A DNA stretch of 64,000 bases from positions 62,001-126,000 of the forward strand of contig NZ_JBMHHY010000015.1 of NCBI RefSeq assembly GCF_049739465.1, given 5' to 3'. The notes under the pieces were generated by a model. The model made no database searches and was not told the origin of the DNA. It worked only from the letters and a program-made list of their open reading frames with translations. Positions 7,728-15,345 of this stretch are shown one piece after another. Source of the DNA: Embleya sp049739465. GTDB taxonomy: Bacteria > Actinomycetota > Actinomycetes > Streptomycetales > Streptomycetaceae. The first letter of the stretch is position 1. The number at the start of each line of letters is the position of its first letter. A program made the translations under genes and the position numbers.

Positions 7728-9049
7728 TGTTCAAGGCAAACAGGCAACTCGCCGCGTCGCTCGGCGTCGTGACGATCGCCGGCACCGTCGGCATGGTGGC
7801 GCTCGCGCCCACCGCGCAGGCGGCGGACGTGGACTACACCTCGCACTGCGTGAACCAGATCGTCAAGGACCTGGTGATCCCGGACGGCAACCTGAAGATC
7901 GACCTGTCGGTGGCGCCCGCCAAGGCGCGCTACGACGTCGGCGAGGAGGTCACCGTCACCTGGACCTGGAAGTCGTACCCGAAGGCGCCGCCGGAGATCC
8001 CCGTCGTCGGCAAGGTGGACAAGGACTCCACGCTGCCCAAGGGCAGCGTCACCCTGGGCGGCGCGGCCGGCGGCGAGGTCGCGGTCGAGGGTCAGCGGAT
8101 CAACCCGGAGACCGGCCCGGGCCAGGAGTTGGTGCTCACCAACATGACCGGCAAGGTCAAGCTGACCCAGGCCGGCGACGTGACGCTGACCCCGGGTCTG
8201 TACTCGACCTTCACCAAGGCGTTCGGCTTCGACGCCGAGACCAAGTGCAACCCGGTGAACACGGTCGCCCCCTCGGCCACCCTCAAGGTCGGCGCGGCCG
8301 ACAAGCCGGTACTGGGCGCGCCCGCCACCGCAGTCGAGCCGGGCAGCGAAGTGGCCCTGACCGGAAGCAAGTTCGCCCCCGGCGCGGTGACCGCGACGCT
8401 GGACGGCGGCGCCGCCGGGATCGCCGGCTCCACGCTCGCCGCGGACGCGGCGGGCAACCTGACCGGCAAGGTCAAGCTCGCCGACACCGTGGCCAACGGC
8501 ACGCACACCCTCGTGGTGACCGACAGCGCGGGCAACGCCGGTCAGGCCCAACTCCTGGTCCGCAAGAAGGTCGACCCGCCCAAGCCCGGCGACCTGACCC
8601 AGAGGCTCGACGGCACGATCACCGCCGGCGCGCTGTCCATCACCCAGCAGACGGGCGGCATCCGGCTCTCCGAGGTCGGCGTGAGCGCGCAGGACCAGAC
8701 CATGACGGGCAAGCTCAACACCGTCACCGTCACCGACCTGCGCGGCGGCAACGCCGGGTGGACGCTGACCGGTTCGGTCACCGACTTCGCGACGCAGGCC
8801 GGCGAGAGCATCCCCGCCGACCACTTCTCCTGGAAGCCGAAGGCAACCAAGGCGGACGCGAAGTCCAAGGGCACCCCGGTCGCGGGCAGCGCGGGCACCA
8901 TCGGCACGGGCGCGACCCTGGCCTCGGTCCCGCAGGGCACGAGCAACACCGGTGGCACCTTCGCCGCCGACGCCGACATCGACCTGAAGGTCCCGGCCTA
9001 CCAGGGCGCCGGTGACTACAGCGCGACGCTGACCCTGTCGATTTCCTGA
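7727..9049 (+). CDS. WxL-like domain secreted surface protein
   Basis: 440 residues. A signal peptide (1-32, TAQAA) is followed by an N-terminal module of about 155 residues also found in 9513, 13435 and 17496 (VTVTWTWKSYP, then an EGQRINPETGPGQELVL stretch and LTPGLYST). An Ig-like module without the usual cysteine pair comes next, then the WxL-like domain from about 288 with GWTLTGSVTDF (Trp 345) and the tail YSATLTLSIS. ATG 7727 has AGAAGGA upstream. It is monocistronic with promoter, dyad, leader stem and terminator. Surface display is inferred; no enzymatic motif is seen. Confidence 0.85.
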   Translation: MFKANRQLAASLGVVTIAGTVGMVALAPTAQAADVDYTSHCVNQIVKDLVIPDGNLKIDLSVAPAKARYDVGEEVTVTWTWKSYPKAPPEIPVVGKVDKDSTLPKGSVTLGGAAGGEVAVEGQRINPETGPGQELVLTNMTGKVKLTQAGDVTLTPGLYSTFTKAFGFDAETKCNPVNTVAPSATLKVGAADKPVLGAPATAVEPGSEVALTGSKFAPGAVTATLDGGAAGIAGSTLAADAAGNLTGKVKLADTVANGTHTLVVTDSAGNAGQAQLLVRKKVDPPKPGDLTQRLDGTITAGALSITQQTGGIRLSEVGVSAQDQTMTGKLNTVTVTDLRGGNAGWTLTGSVTDFATQAGESIPADHFSWKPKATKADAKSKGTPVAGSAGTIGTGATLASVPQGTSNTGGTFAADADIDLKVPAYQGAGDYSATLTLSIS

Positions 9050-9077
9050 CCGCCGACACCGGTTCACCGGGCCGGGG

Positions 9078-9110
9078 CGCCCGCCGCACTCCCTCACTGT
9101 GCGGTGGGCG
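9078..9110 (+). terminator. Terminator of WxL gene 7727
   Basis: CGCCCGCCGCAC and GTGCGGTGGGCG pair at 11 of 12 positions around a 9-nt loop, about 30 nt past the stop. Confidence 0.65.
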
Positions 9111-9129
9111 TCCCGTCGCCCATTCCCGC

Positions 9130-9217
9130 CTGTCGAAGGTCTGTCGAACGTCTGTCGAGCACTCGTCGAGCACCCGGCGACCACCCGCCGCAGGCCCGCC
9201 GCGCACCCGTCGAAACC
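9130..9217. repeat. Eight tandem 11-bp units
   Basis: Eight consecutive degenerate 11-mers of the form CTGTCGAGCAC/CCGTCGAGCAC fill 88 bp without gaps, between the terminator of one WxL gene and the promoter of the next. The first four are the most alike. The 11-bp period is close to one helical turn. Confidence 0.65.
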
Positions 9218-9253
9218 ACGCACAAATCGTTGCCGCCGGAACGTGTTCCGCTG

Positions 9254-9312
9254 TTGACTTCGCAAACGCCCCCGGGCTCAATGGGAGGCGCTGTTTTCTG
9301 GAACAGGTTTCA
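9254..9312 (+). promoter_or_regulatory. Promoter and downstream dyad of WxL gene 9513
   Basis: TTGACT (9254-9259), a 17-nt spacer and CTCAAT (9277-9282) are followed by TGGAACAGGTTTCA (9299-9312), 45 nt after the -35 start. Confidence 0.6.
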
Positions 9313-9447
9313 TCTGTAGGCATCAGCAGGACGACCGGGTGACAGCGGCGGGGTCGGGTGTCACTCCGCCGACGTCGAGTCGGCGCACGGCACCGAATCG
9401 ACCGCCCCGCGCCGCGCGGGTCACCGACGGCGGCGGACCGGTCCCGG

Positions 9448-9513
9448 TGTGGTGTTCGACTGCCCGCTCCCCCGGCGGGCCAGGCAGGCATCCCGAGGAG
9501 GGACAGCACCACA
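9448..9513 (+). promoter_or_regulatory. Leader element able to pair with start codon
   Basis: TGTGGTG (9448-9454) and CACCACA (9507-9513, ending on the A of the ATG) are perfectly complementary and enclose GAGGAGGG. The flanking GTTCGAC and C/G-rich block match the leader of 5585 closely. Confidence 0.5.
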
Positions 9514-11885
9514 TGCTCAGACCAAGAACCAGGGAAAGTACTGGGTCCGGATTCCGCAACAAGCGTGTCGCCGGCGTACTGGGTACCGCCCTCGTGGCCG
9601 GTGCCCTGGGCGTGGGCGCGGGGGCGCAGTCCGCGAACGCGGCTCCGGTGACGTACAACGTGCACTGCGTACCGCCGAGCATCGGTGGCGGTCCGTTCGA
9701 CTTCGACGCCCAGGTGGACCTGACGGTCGATCCGGTCAAGCCGAAGTACAACGTGGGCGACGAGGTCACCGTCACCTGGACGTGGAAGGACGCGGCGAAG
9801 AACCCGTCCTCGGTGACGGTGAACGCCGACGCGGTCAAGCCGCGCGGCAAGGTCCTGGTCTCCGGCGCGCAGGGCGGCGAGATCGCCATGGAGGGTCCGC
9901 AGAAGAACGCGCAGACCCCCGGCGGCGAGAAGCTGTGGCTCGCGCCGATGACGGGCAAGCTGAAGATCGCCAAGCCGGGCGAGCTCAACCTCTCCCCCGG
10001 CGGCTATACGAGCACCGCGAACATGTTCGGCAGTTGGGACACCCCGTGCACGCCGAACGGCACGCCGGGCGTGGGCACGACGCTCAAGGTCGACGGCGCG
10101 GTCAAGACGCCGACGGTCACCTTCGATCGCAACATCGTCCGGCCCGGTTCGGCCATCGACGTCACCGGGGAGAACTGGCCGGCCGATGCCGCCGGGGTCA
10201 CCGTGCAACTGTGCGACCAAAACGGCAACGCCTGTGCACCGGAAGGGGCGTCGGGCTCCACCCTCACCGTCGACGCCGCCGGGAAACTGGCCGGCCAGGT
10301 CAAGGTGGCGGCCGAACTGCCGGACGCGATTCGCCAGGTCCGGATCGGCTCGGCCGGCGCGGCCGTCCTGGTGCCGATCTCGGTCGCCAAGGACGCGCTG
10401 CGCCACTCCGAACCGGTCAAGTACACGGTGCGCTACACCCCGGCCGGCGGCAACGGCCCGGTCTTCGACTGGACTCCCGAGATCGCGCTCTCGGTGACCC
10501 CGGTCAAGCCCTGGTACGAGATCGGCGACCAGGTCACCGTCAACTGGAAGTGGATCGGCTACCCGCGCAACCCCTCCAGTTGGGTCGTCGCGTTGAAGGA
10601 CACGGTGACCCCCAGCGGCACCGTCAAGCTTTCCGGCGCGCAGACCGGCGACGTATCGGTCGGCGGGCCCAAGGGCAACCCGGCCACGCCGGGCGGGGAC
10701 GTGCTCAAGGTCGGCGACATGACCGGCAGCTTCAAGATCACCAAGCCCGGCCGGATCGACCTGACGCCCGCCGGATACGGCATGAAGGTGATCACGATCG
10801 GGTCGAGCGGGGTGCCCGTCGGCACGCCGGCCGTCTCGCACTCGATCGCGGTGGGTCAGCCTGCGCAGGCCGATCTGATCGTCGAGCAGAACTTGCTGAA
10901 GCCGGGCGACGTGGCCAAGCTCTCCGGCGCGAACTGGCCGACCGGCCAGGGCAATCCGCAGGTCCAGCTGTGCCGGGAGGACGGCTCGGAGTGCACCGGT
11001 TCCGCGTTCGCCGCGAGCACCGGTTCGGTGGCCGCGGGCGGCGCACTCACCGCTCAGGCCACGCTCGGTCCGAACGTGGCACCGGGCAACTACCGGATCA
11101 AGGTCACCGTCGGGATCACCTCGGTGTCCGCACCGGTCACGGTGACCTCGGCGGTCGTGCTGCCGCGCGCGATCACCGCCACGCCGGACCGGGGACCCTC
11201 GGGTACCAAGGCGCACGTGACGGGGAAGAACTTCACCCCCGGCGCGCCGGTCGTACTGGAGACCCTGGACGCGGGCCTCGTCGCCACCGGTGACTCGGTG
11301 GAGGCCACGGCGGCCGCGGACGGTACGTTCGCCGTCGATCTGACGGTGACCAAGCCCGGCACCACCCAGATCCGGGCGGCGGAGAAGAGCGACCGCAACA
11401 AGATGGCGCTCGTCGCGTTCACCTTCGAGGGTGGCGGCGGTCCCATCGAGGAGCCCGGCACGCTGTCCATGACCCAGGCGGCGAACGGGGTCGTGCTCGC
11501 GGACATCCCGTTCTCCAACCGGGACCAGGCGATGACCGGTGCCCTGAACGCGGTCACCGTCACCGACGCCCGCAAGGGCACCCTGGGCTGGCAACTCACC
11601 GGTTCCGTCTCGGACTTCAAGGCCGACGGCGGCAACTCGCTGCCTGCGTCCGCGCTGTCCTGGACACCCCGATGCACGGTGGCCGACCCGACCTCGGCGA
11701 GCCGGGTCGTGACCGGTTCGGCGGGTACGGTCAACGGCGGCCTGCTGTGCAGCGCGGCGGCGTCCGCGGATCCGGCGCACAAGACCGGTGGCGTGTTCAC
11801 CGCGAACGCGGGCCTGTCGCTCGCGGTCCCGGCGTACCAGGCGGCCGGCACGTACACGGGCACCCTGACGCTCACCGTCTCCTGA
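9513..11885 (+). CDS. Large multi-module WxL-like surface protein
   Basis: 790 residues, the largest of the set. The signal peptide ends QSANAAPV. The architecture is: N-terminal module (VTVTWTWKDA), Ig-like module with VQLCDQNGNAC, a second divergent copy of the N-terminal module (VTVNWKWIGYP), a second Ig module with VQLCREDGSEC, a TIG/IPT-like module (ITATPDRGPSGTKAHVTGKN), then the WxL-like domain (GWQLTGSVSDF, Trp 693) and YTGTLTLTVS. The tandem module pair indicates internal duplication relative to 7727. The WxL domain has two extra cysteines (WTPRCT, GLLCS), unlike its siblings. ATG 9513 has GAGGAGGG. It is monocistronic with its own promoter and a very strong terminator. Confidence 0.85.
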   Translation: MLRPRTRESTGSGFRNKRVAGVLGTALVAGALGVGAGAQSANAAPVTYNVHCVPPSIGGGPFDFDAQVDLTVDPVKPKYNVGDEVTVTWTWKDAAKNPSSVTVNADAVKPRGKVLVSGAQGGEIAMEGPQKNAQTPGGEKLWLAPMTGKLKIAKPGELNLSPGGYTSTANMFGSWDTPCTPNGTPGVGTTLKVDGAVKTPTVTFDRNIVRPGSAIDVTGENWPADAAGVTVQLCDQNGNACAPEGASGSTLTVDAAGKLAGQVKVAAELPDAIRQVRIGSAGAAVLVPISVAKDALRHSEPVKYTVRYTPAGGNGPVFDWTPEIALSVTPVKPWYEIGDQVTVNWKWIGYPRNPSSWVVALKDTVTPSGTVKLSGAQTGDVSVGGPKGNPATPGGDVLKVGDMTGSFKITKPGRIDLTPAGYGMKVITIGSSGVPVGTPAVSHSIAVGQPAQADLIVEQNLLKPGDVAKLSGANWPTGQGNPQVQLCREDGSECTGSAFAASTGSVAAGGALTAQATLGPNVAPGNYRIKVTVGITSVSAPVTVTSAVVLPRAITATPDRGPSGTKAHVTGKNFTPGAPVVLETLDAGLVATGDSVEATAAADGTFAVDLTVTKPGTTQIRAAEKSDRNKMALVAFTFEGGGGPIEEPGTLSMTQAANGVVLADIPFSNRDQAMTGALNAVTVTDARKGTLGWQLTGSVSDFKADGGNSLPASALSWTPRCTVADPTSASRVVTGSAGTVNGGLLCSAAASADPAHKTGGVFTANAGLSLAVPAYQAAGTYTGTLTLTVS

Positions 11886-11947
11886 CGACGCATCAGCCCG
11901 GCGCGGGGCGTTGCCCATTGCGGTGAAGCAAGCGGCACGCGAAAGGT

Positions 11948-11997
11948 GCACGAAGAAGGCGGGAACCACCGATCGGTGGTTCCCGCCTTCTTCGTGC
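11948..11997 (+). terminator. 50-bp perfect palindrome terminator
   Basis: Two 23-nt arms (start GCACGAAGAAGGCGGGAA) flank GATC, which is itself palindromic, giving 50 bp of perfect dyad symmetry 62 nt past the 9513 stop. Confidence 0.8.
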
Positions 11998-12188
11998 GCC
12001 ACCACATACGCCGCTTCGTCCACCCGCCCCCGGAATGCGCCGTCCCCGCCGGCCCGGCGCCTTTCGAATTCCGGCATCGAGGTACCGCCGGCGTCGATTG
12101 ACGACTCCTGTACCTCGCGTGCCGTGCGGCACCAAATGAATCCGGTCGATCACCCTCGGAAATCCATTGCACGGTTCGACACGAGTCG

Positions 12189-12232
12189 TGATCTTGGTGA
12201 CTCGTGACAATCCGACCGAGGTTCGATATCCA
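12189..12232 (+). promoter_or_regulatory. Orphan copy of the class II operator region
   Basis: TGATCTTGGTGACTCGTGAC and the following CCGAGG..CG.AT.TCCA block align with the sequence upstream of 13435. GACTCGTGAC replaces GACACGTGTC, the TTGACT that should follow is missing, and no gene lies downstream before the terminator at 12338. It is probably a relic or the promoter of a short RNA. Confidence 0.45.
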
Positions 12233-12337
12233 GTCGCGGTGAATTGCTCGAGCGGATTCCGGTGGCGGGTCCGAAATCGATCTCGCGGCACGTGTCGACG
12301 GCGTACATTCACCATTTCGCGAGGCCCGCCCGAACAT

Positions 12338-12378
12338 GGCGAAGCCCGCCCCACCGGCACGGTGGGGCGGGCTTCGCC
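12338..12378 (-). terminator. Terminator of small secreted-protein gene
   Basis: A perfect 18-bp stem (GGCGAAGCCCGCCCCACC and its complement) with a 5-nt loop, 28 nt past the stop at 12406. It could act on both strands. Confidence 0.8.
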
Positions 12379-12405
12379 GAACGTCGACCGAGGTCGGCCG
12401 ATCGA

Positions 12406-12939
12406 TCAGTAGGCGAACGACTGCTGGGGGCCGCCCAGCACGCACGCGATCTTGTGGCCGGGGATGCCGGACACGGCGGAGACGTCGATCGAGACGCTCC
12501 AGTTGGTCGCGCTCGGGACGGTCGGCGTGCTGCCGGTGCCGAGCGGGGTGGTGAGCGTACCCGAGGTGATCGAACCACCGGTCAGGGGCAGCGCGCCCAG
12601 ACCGACGGTCGACGGGCTGCCGGCGGCGATCGGGTCGTTGACGGTGCCGCTGTAGGTGAGCGGACCGCTGGTCGAGTCGAGCTTCGCGGTGGTGGTCAGC
12701 TGGTTCGCGGACACCGCGACGGGCATGTTGAGCTGGGTGACGAACCGCAGCTTGTGCGTCGCGGTCGAGGACAGGGTGCCGGTCACGCCGGTGTAGTCCG
12801 TCCCGAGGGACAGGTCCTTGCAGTTGTAGGTGGCCGAGGTCGAGCCGCCGGCGAACGCGTTGCCGCCGAGGCCCAGGGTGGCGGCAACAGCGCCGGCCAG
12901 ACAGACCGAACCCAGGCTGAGGATCTTGGACTTCGACAT
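12406..12939 (-). CDS. Small secreted protein of unknown function
   Basis: 177 residues. A clear signal peptide (SVCLAGAVAATLGLGGNAFA) is followed by a beta-rich, Thr/Ser/Gly-rich domain with two cysteines (ATYNCKDLS and HKIACVLGG), one near each end, that could form a single disulfide. It has no WxL motif, anchor or enzymatic signature. ATG 12939 has GAAGGAG upstream. It lies within the surface-protein cluster, divergent from 13435, and its upstream region carries TTGACT and the operator variant GACACGTGAC. The first-to-last cysteine pairing resembles the N-terminal domain of the LPKTG protein, but the similarity is too weak to call homology. A secreted or wall-associated structural role is inferred. 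Confidence 0.8.
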   Translation of the reverse strand: MSKSKILSLGSVCLAGAVAATLGLGGNAFAGGSTSATYNCKDLSLGTDYTGVTGTLSSTATHKLRFVTQLNMPVAVSANQLTTTAKLDSTSGPLTYSGTVNDPIAAGSPSTVGLGALPLTGGSITSGTLTTPLGTGSTPTVPSATNWSVSIDVSAVSGIPGHKIACVLGGPQQSFAY

Positions 12940-13107
12940 TTCGGTGGTGCTCCTTCGATCGGTTGGGGACTGACGTGTCTCTCGCTGCACCCCTACCGGC
13001 TGGCCATAAGGGGTGTTCGAACCGAACTGGCGACAAGTCGCCGATAAAGAAGCAGTCGGGGCGTAACGCCCTCGCCGCAGCCAGAGTGAATCAAGCATTC
13101 CGGTAAC

Positions 13108-13159
13108 AGTCAATGCCCATCTAGGGACTTTTCTTCTTGTCGACAGACTGACACGTGAC
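13108..13159 (-). promoter_or_regulatory. Promoter and operator of small secreted-protein gene
   Basis: On the minus strand, GTCACGTGTC (13159-13150) precedes TTGACT (13113-13108) by 46 nt, one helical turn more than the 34-35 nt seen at 13435 and 15346. The -10 is weak (ATTCAC/TTCACT). Confidence 0.5.
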
Positions 13160-13228
13160 GCATCACAAGCACCGTCGATCATGGCCGCCAAACCTGCGAA
13201 AGATCCCCGTTCCGAACATGATCTTGGT

Positions 13229-13293
13229 GACACGTGTCGACCTTTCCGAGGCCCGGATTTCCATTGACTTCTCTGAATAGCCATAGCTAAATA
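13229..13293 (+). promoter_or_regulatory. Promoter and operator of WxL gene 13435
   Basis: GACACGTGTC (13229-13238) lies 35 nt before TTGACT (13264-13269). CTAAAT/TAAATA follows at 17-18 nt spacing. The 12 bases before the palindrome (TGATCTTGGT) are shared with 15346 and with the orphan at 12189. Confidence 0.6.
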
Positions 13294-13434
13294 ACGCGCG
13301 AAGACATAAGAGGATCCGACCCCGGACACCCGGACCGCGGCACGGGCCGCCCGGGACCCGCCAAGGGCCTCGCCGAACCCGGAGCGTGCCCTCCCGAACG
13401 GGAGCGCGACCCACGTAACTTCGAAAGGAGTCCG

Positions 13435-15039
13435 GTGCCCTCCAGATTCGCTCCACGAAAGATCACCGTCGCACTCGGCGCCGCGATCGCCCTCGGCACG
13501 ACCGGTCTGGTCGTGCTCGCGCCGTCCGCGCAGGCCGTCGAGGTCGACTACCAGTCCCGCTGCGTGAACCGGACGCTCCCCACGCTGGAGATTCCCGACT
13601 CGACCCTGAAGCTGGACCTGGTCGTCACGCCCGCCAAGGCGACCTACCAGGTGGGCGACACCGTCAGCGTCGAGTGGCAGTGGAAGAACCACGCCAAGGT
13701 TCCCCCGAACCCGTACGTCAAGGGCGTGGACAAGGACTCCACGCTGCCGACCACCAATGTGCAGCTCGGTGGGGCGATGACGGCCAAGATCGAGCTGAAG
13801 GGGCAGCGGATCAACCCCGCCGCACTCGCCGGTGAGGATCTGGTCCTGACCAACCCCGTGGGCCAGTTCACCCTGACCACCGCGGGTACGGTCACCCTGA
13901 CCCCGGCCGCGTACAACACCAGCACGATCGCGTTCGGCTCGGTCGAGTCGTTCACCGACTGCACGCCGCTGAACTCGGTGGCCGCCTCGCAGACGCTCAC
14001 CGTGGAAGGTGCCTCGCAGGTCGCGACCCTGGCCGCCACCCCCGCCACGGTCGCCGCCGGTTCGCCGACCGCGCTCACCGGCAACAACTGGCCCGGCGGT
14101 CAACTCAAGCCCGAGCTGTGCAAGACCGACGGCACCGCGTGCGACCCGGCCGGGATCAAGGCCAACACGCTCGCCGTCGCGCACGGCGCGCTCACCGGCA
14201 ATGCGACCGTGGCCAACTCGGTGGCGCCCGGCGACTACCTGATCAAGGTCAGCAGCGGCACCACCTCGGCGACCGCGCCGCTCAAGGTCACCCCTGCCGC
14301 GGTGCGCAAGACCACGATCAGCCCGGACCACGGCCCGGTCGGCACCAAGGTCACGATGACCGGCTCGGGTTACACACCGGGCGGCGGGGTCCAGTACTCC
14401 TGGTCCGACGACTCCGGGGTCCCGGACGAGACGCACTACGCCACCGCGGACGCGTCGGGCTCGTTCACCGCGACCAGCGAGATGTACTGCGACTGCTTCA
14501 CCCAGCTCATGGTGACCGACTCGGGCGCGTGGGGCAGCAACCCCGTCGAGCACCTCCCGTTCCGGGTCACCGCACCGCCCACCGGCGGCCTCGAGCAGAC
14601 GATCACCGGCGCCGTGACCCCCGGCGCGCTGACCATCACGCAGCAGGCCTCGGCCATCAAGCTGTCCGACATCACGCTCAACGGTCAGGCGCAGAACATG
14701 ACCGGCGCGCTGAACCCGGTCACCGTCAAGGACTTCCGCGGCGGCGCCACCGGCTGGACGCTGACCGGCGCGGTCTCCGCGTTCACCAGCGCCGACGGTG
14801 GCAACATCGGGGCCGACAAGTTCAGTTGGACCCCGAAGGTCACCGCCGACCCGGGTTCGCCCAGCGTCGCGGCGCCCGGTAGCGCGGGCCCGATCGGCTC
14901 CGGCGCCACCCTGGCCTCCGCGCCCAACGCGGCGGTCACCGGCGGCACCTTCACCGCCGACGCCGGCCTCTCGCTCGCCGTTCCGGCATACCAGAAGGTC
15001 GGCACCTACAGCGCCACGCTGACCCTCTCGATCAGCTGA
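13435..15039 (+). CDS. WxL-like domain secreted surface protein
   Basis: 534 residues, GTG start at 13435 with GAAAGGAG upstream. The signal peptide ends SAQAVEV. The architecture is: N-terminal module (CVNRTLPTLEIP, VSVEWQWKNH, GQRINPAALAGEDLVL) clearly related to 7727, Ig-like module with PELCKTDGTAC, a TIG-like start (TISPDHGPVGTKVTMTGSGY) leading into a module with DDSGVPDETHYATAD that recurs in 15346, then the WxL-like domain (GWTLTGAVSAF, Trp 441) and YSATLTLSIS. It is monocistronic, with the class II promoter upstream and a 19-bp-stem terminator downstream. Surface display is inferred; no catalytic residues are recognised. Confidence 0.85.
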   Translation: MPSRFAPRKITVALGAAIALGTTGLVVLAPSAQAVEVDYQSRCVNRTLPTLEIPDSTLKLDLVVTPAKATYQVGDTVSVEWQWKNHAKVPPNPYVKGVDKDSTLPTTNVQLGGAMTAKIELKGQRINPAALAGEDLVLTNPVGQFTLTTAGTVTLTPAAYNTSTIAFGSVESFTDCTPLNSVAASQTLTVEGASQVATLAATPATVAAGSPTALTGNNWPGGQLKPELCKTDGTACDPAGIKANTLAVAHGALTGNATVANSVAPGDYLIKVSSGTTSATAPLKVTPAAVRKTTISPDHGPVGTKVTMTGSGYTPGGGVQYSWSDDSGVPDETHYATADASGSFTATSEMYCDCFTQLMVTDSGAWGSNPVEHLPFRVTAPPTGGLEQTITGAVTPGALTITQQASAIKLSDITLNGQAQNMTGALNPVTVKDFRGGATGWTLTGAVSAFTSADGGNIGADKFSWTPKVTADPGSPSVAAPGSAGPIGSGATLASAPNAAVTGGTFTADAGLSLAVPAYQKVGTYSATLTLSIS

Positions 15040-15058
15040 CGCCGCCTCACCGCAGACC

Positions 15059-15100
15059 GGTCCGGCCCCGGAACGAATTTCTTCGTTCCGGGGCCGGACC
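15059..15100 (+). terminator. Terminator of WxL gene 13435
   Basis: A perfect 19-bp stem beginning GGTCCGGCCCCGGAACGAA with a TTTC loop, 19 nt past the stop. Confidence 0.8.
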
Positions 15101-15170
15101 GCTTTATCCGGCGATATTCGAATCATTGTTTGCGGGCGCCGATTCCACCGCCCGAAAGAAATGATCTTGG

Positions 15171-15233
15171 TGACACGTGTCAAGCCAGAAACCCATTGTT
15201 CACTCTTGACTTCTCGACCATTAGGAGATGAAT
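15171..15233 (+). promoter_or_regulatory. Promoter and operator of 15346
   Basis: The 12-bp palindrome TGACACGTGTCA (15171-15182) is followed by TTGACT (15206-15211), 34 nt after the GACAC start. The sequence TTGACTTCTC is shared with 13435. The -10 is probably ATGAAT/TGAATT near 15228. Confidence 0.6.
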
Positions 15234-15265
15234 TCTTTCCTGAACTCTCGACTTGCCGACCCAGG

Positions 15266-15291
15266 CCGCCACGGTCCTTCATGGCGGTTTT
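15266..15291 (+). terminator. Attenuator-like hairpin in leader of 15346
   Basis: CCGCCA (15266-15271) and TGGCGG (15282-15287) form a short stem followed directly by TTTTC, about 55 nt before the start codon. It has the form of an intrinsic terminator inside the leader; function is inferred. Confidence 0.4.
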
Positions 15292-15345
15292 CTTCCACGC
15301 CGCGATCGACCGGATCGGTCGCACCCCCGACCATGGAGGAAGCAC

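Larger units (their letters stand above)
11886..12405. other. 520-bp convergent intergenic region
   Basis: It lies between WxL gene 9513 (plus) and the small secreted-protein gene (minus). No supported gene. It contains two large terminators (11948-11997, 12338-12378) and, oddly for a convergent gap, a copy of the operator/promoter-upstream sequence at 12189-12232. Confidence 0.6.

Noticed and set aside
5772..9312. Reading GTAAC/GGAAC in the class I dyad as a BldN or ECF-type -35 box
   Set aside because: No matching -10 element lies 16-18 nt downstream in any of the three copies, while TTGACT with a conserved distance explains the layout better.
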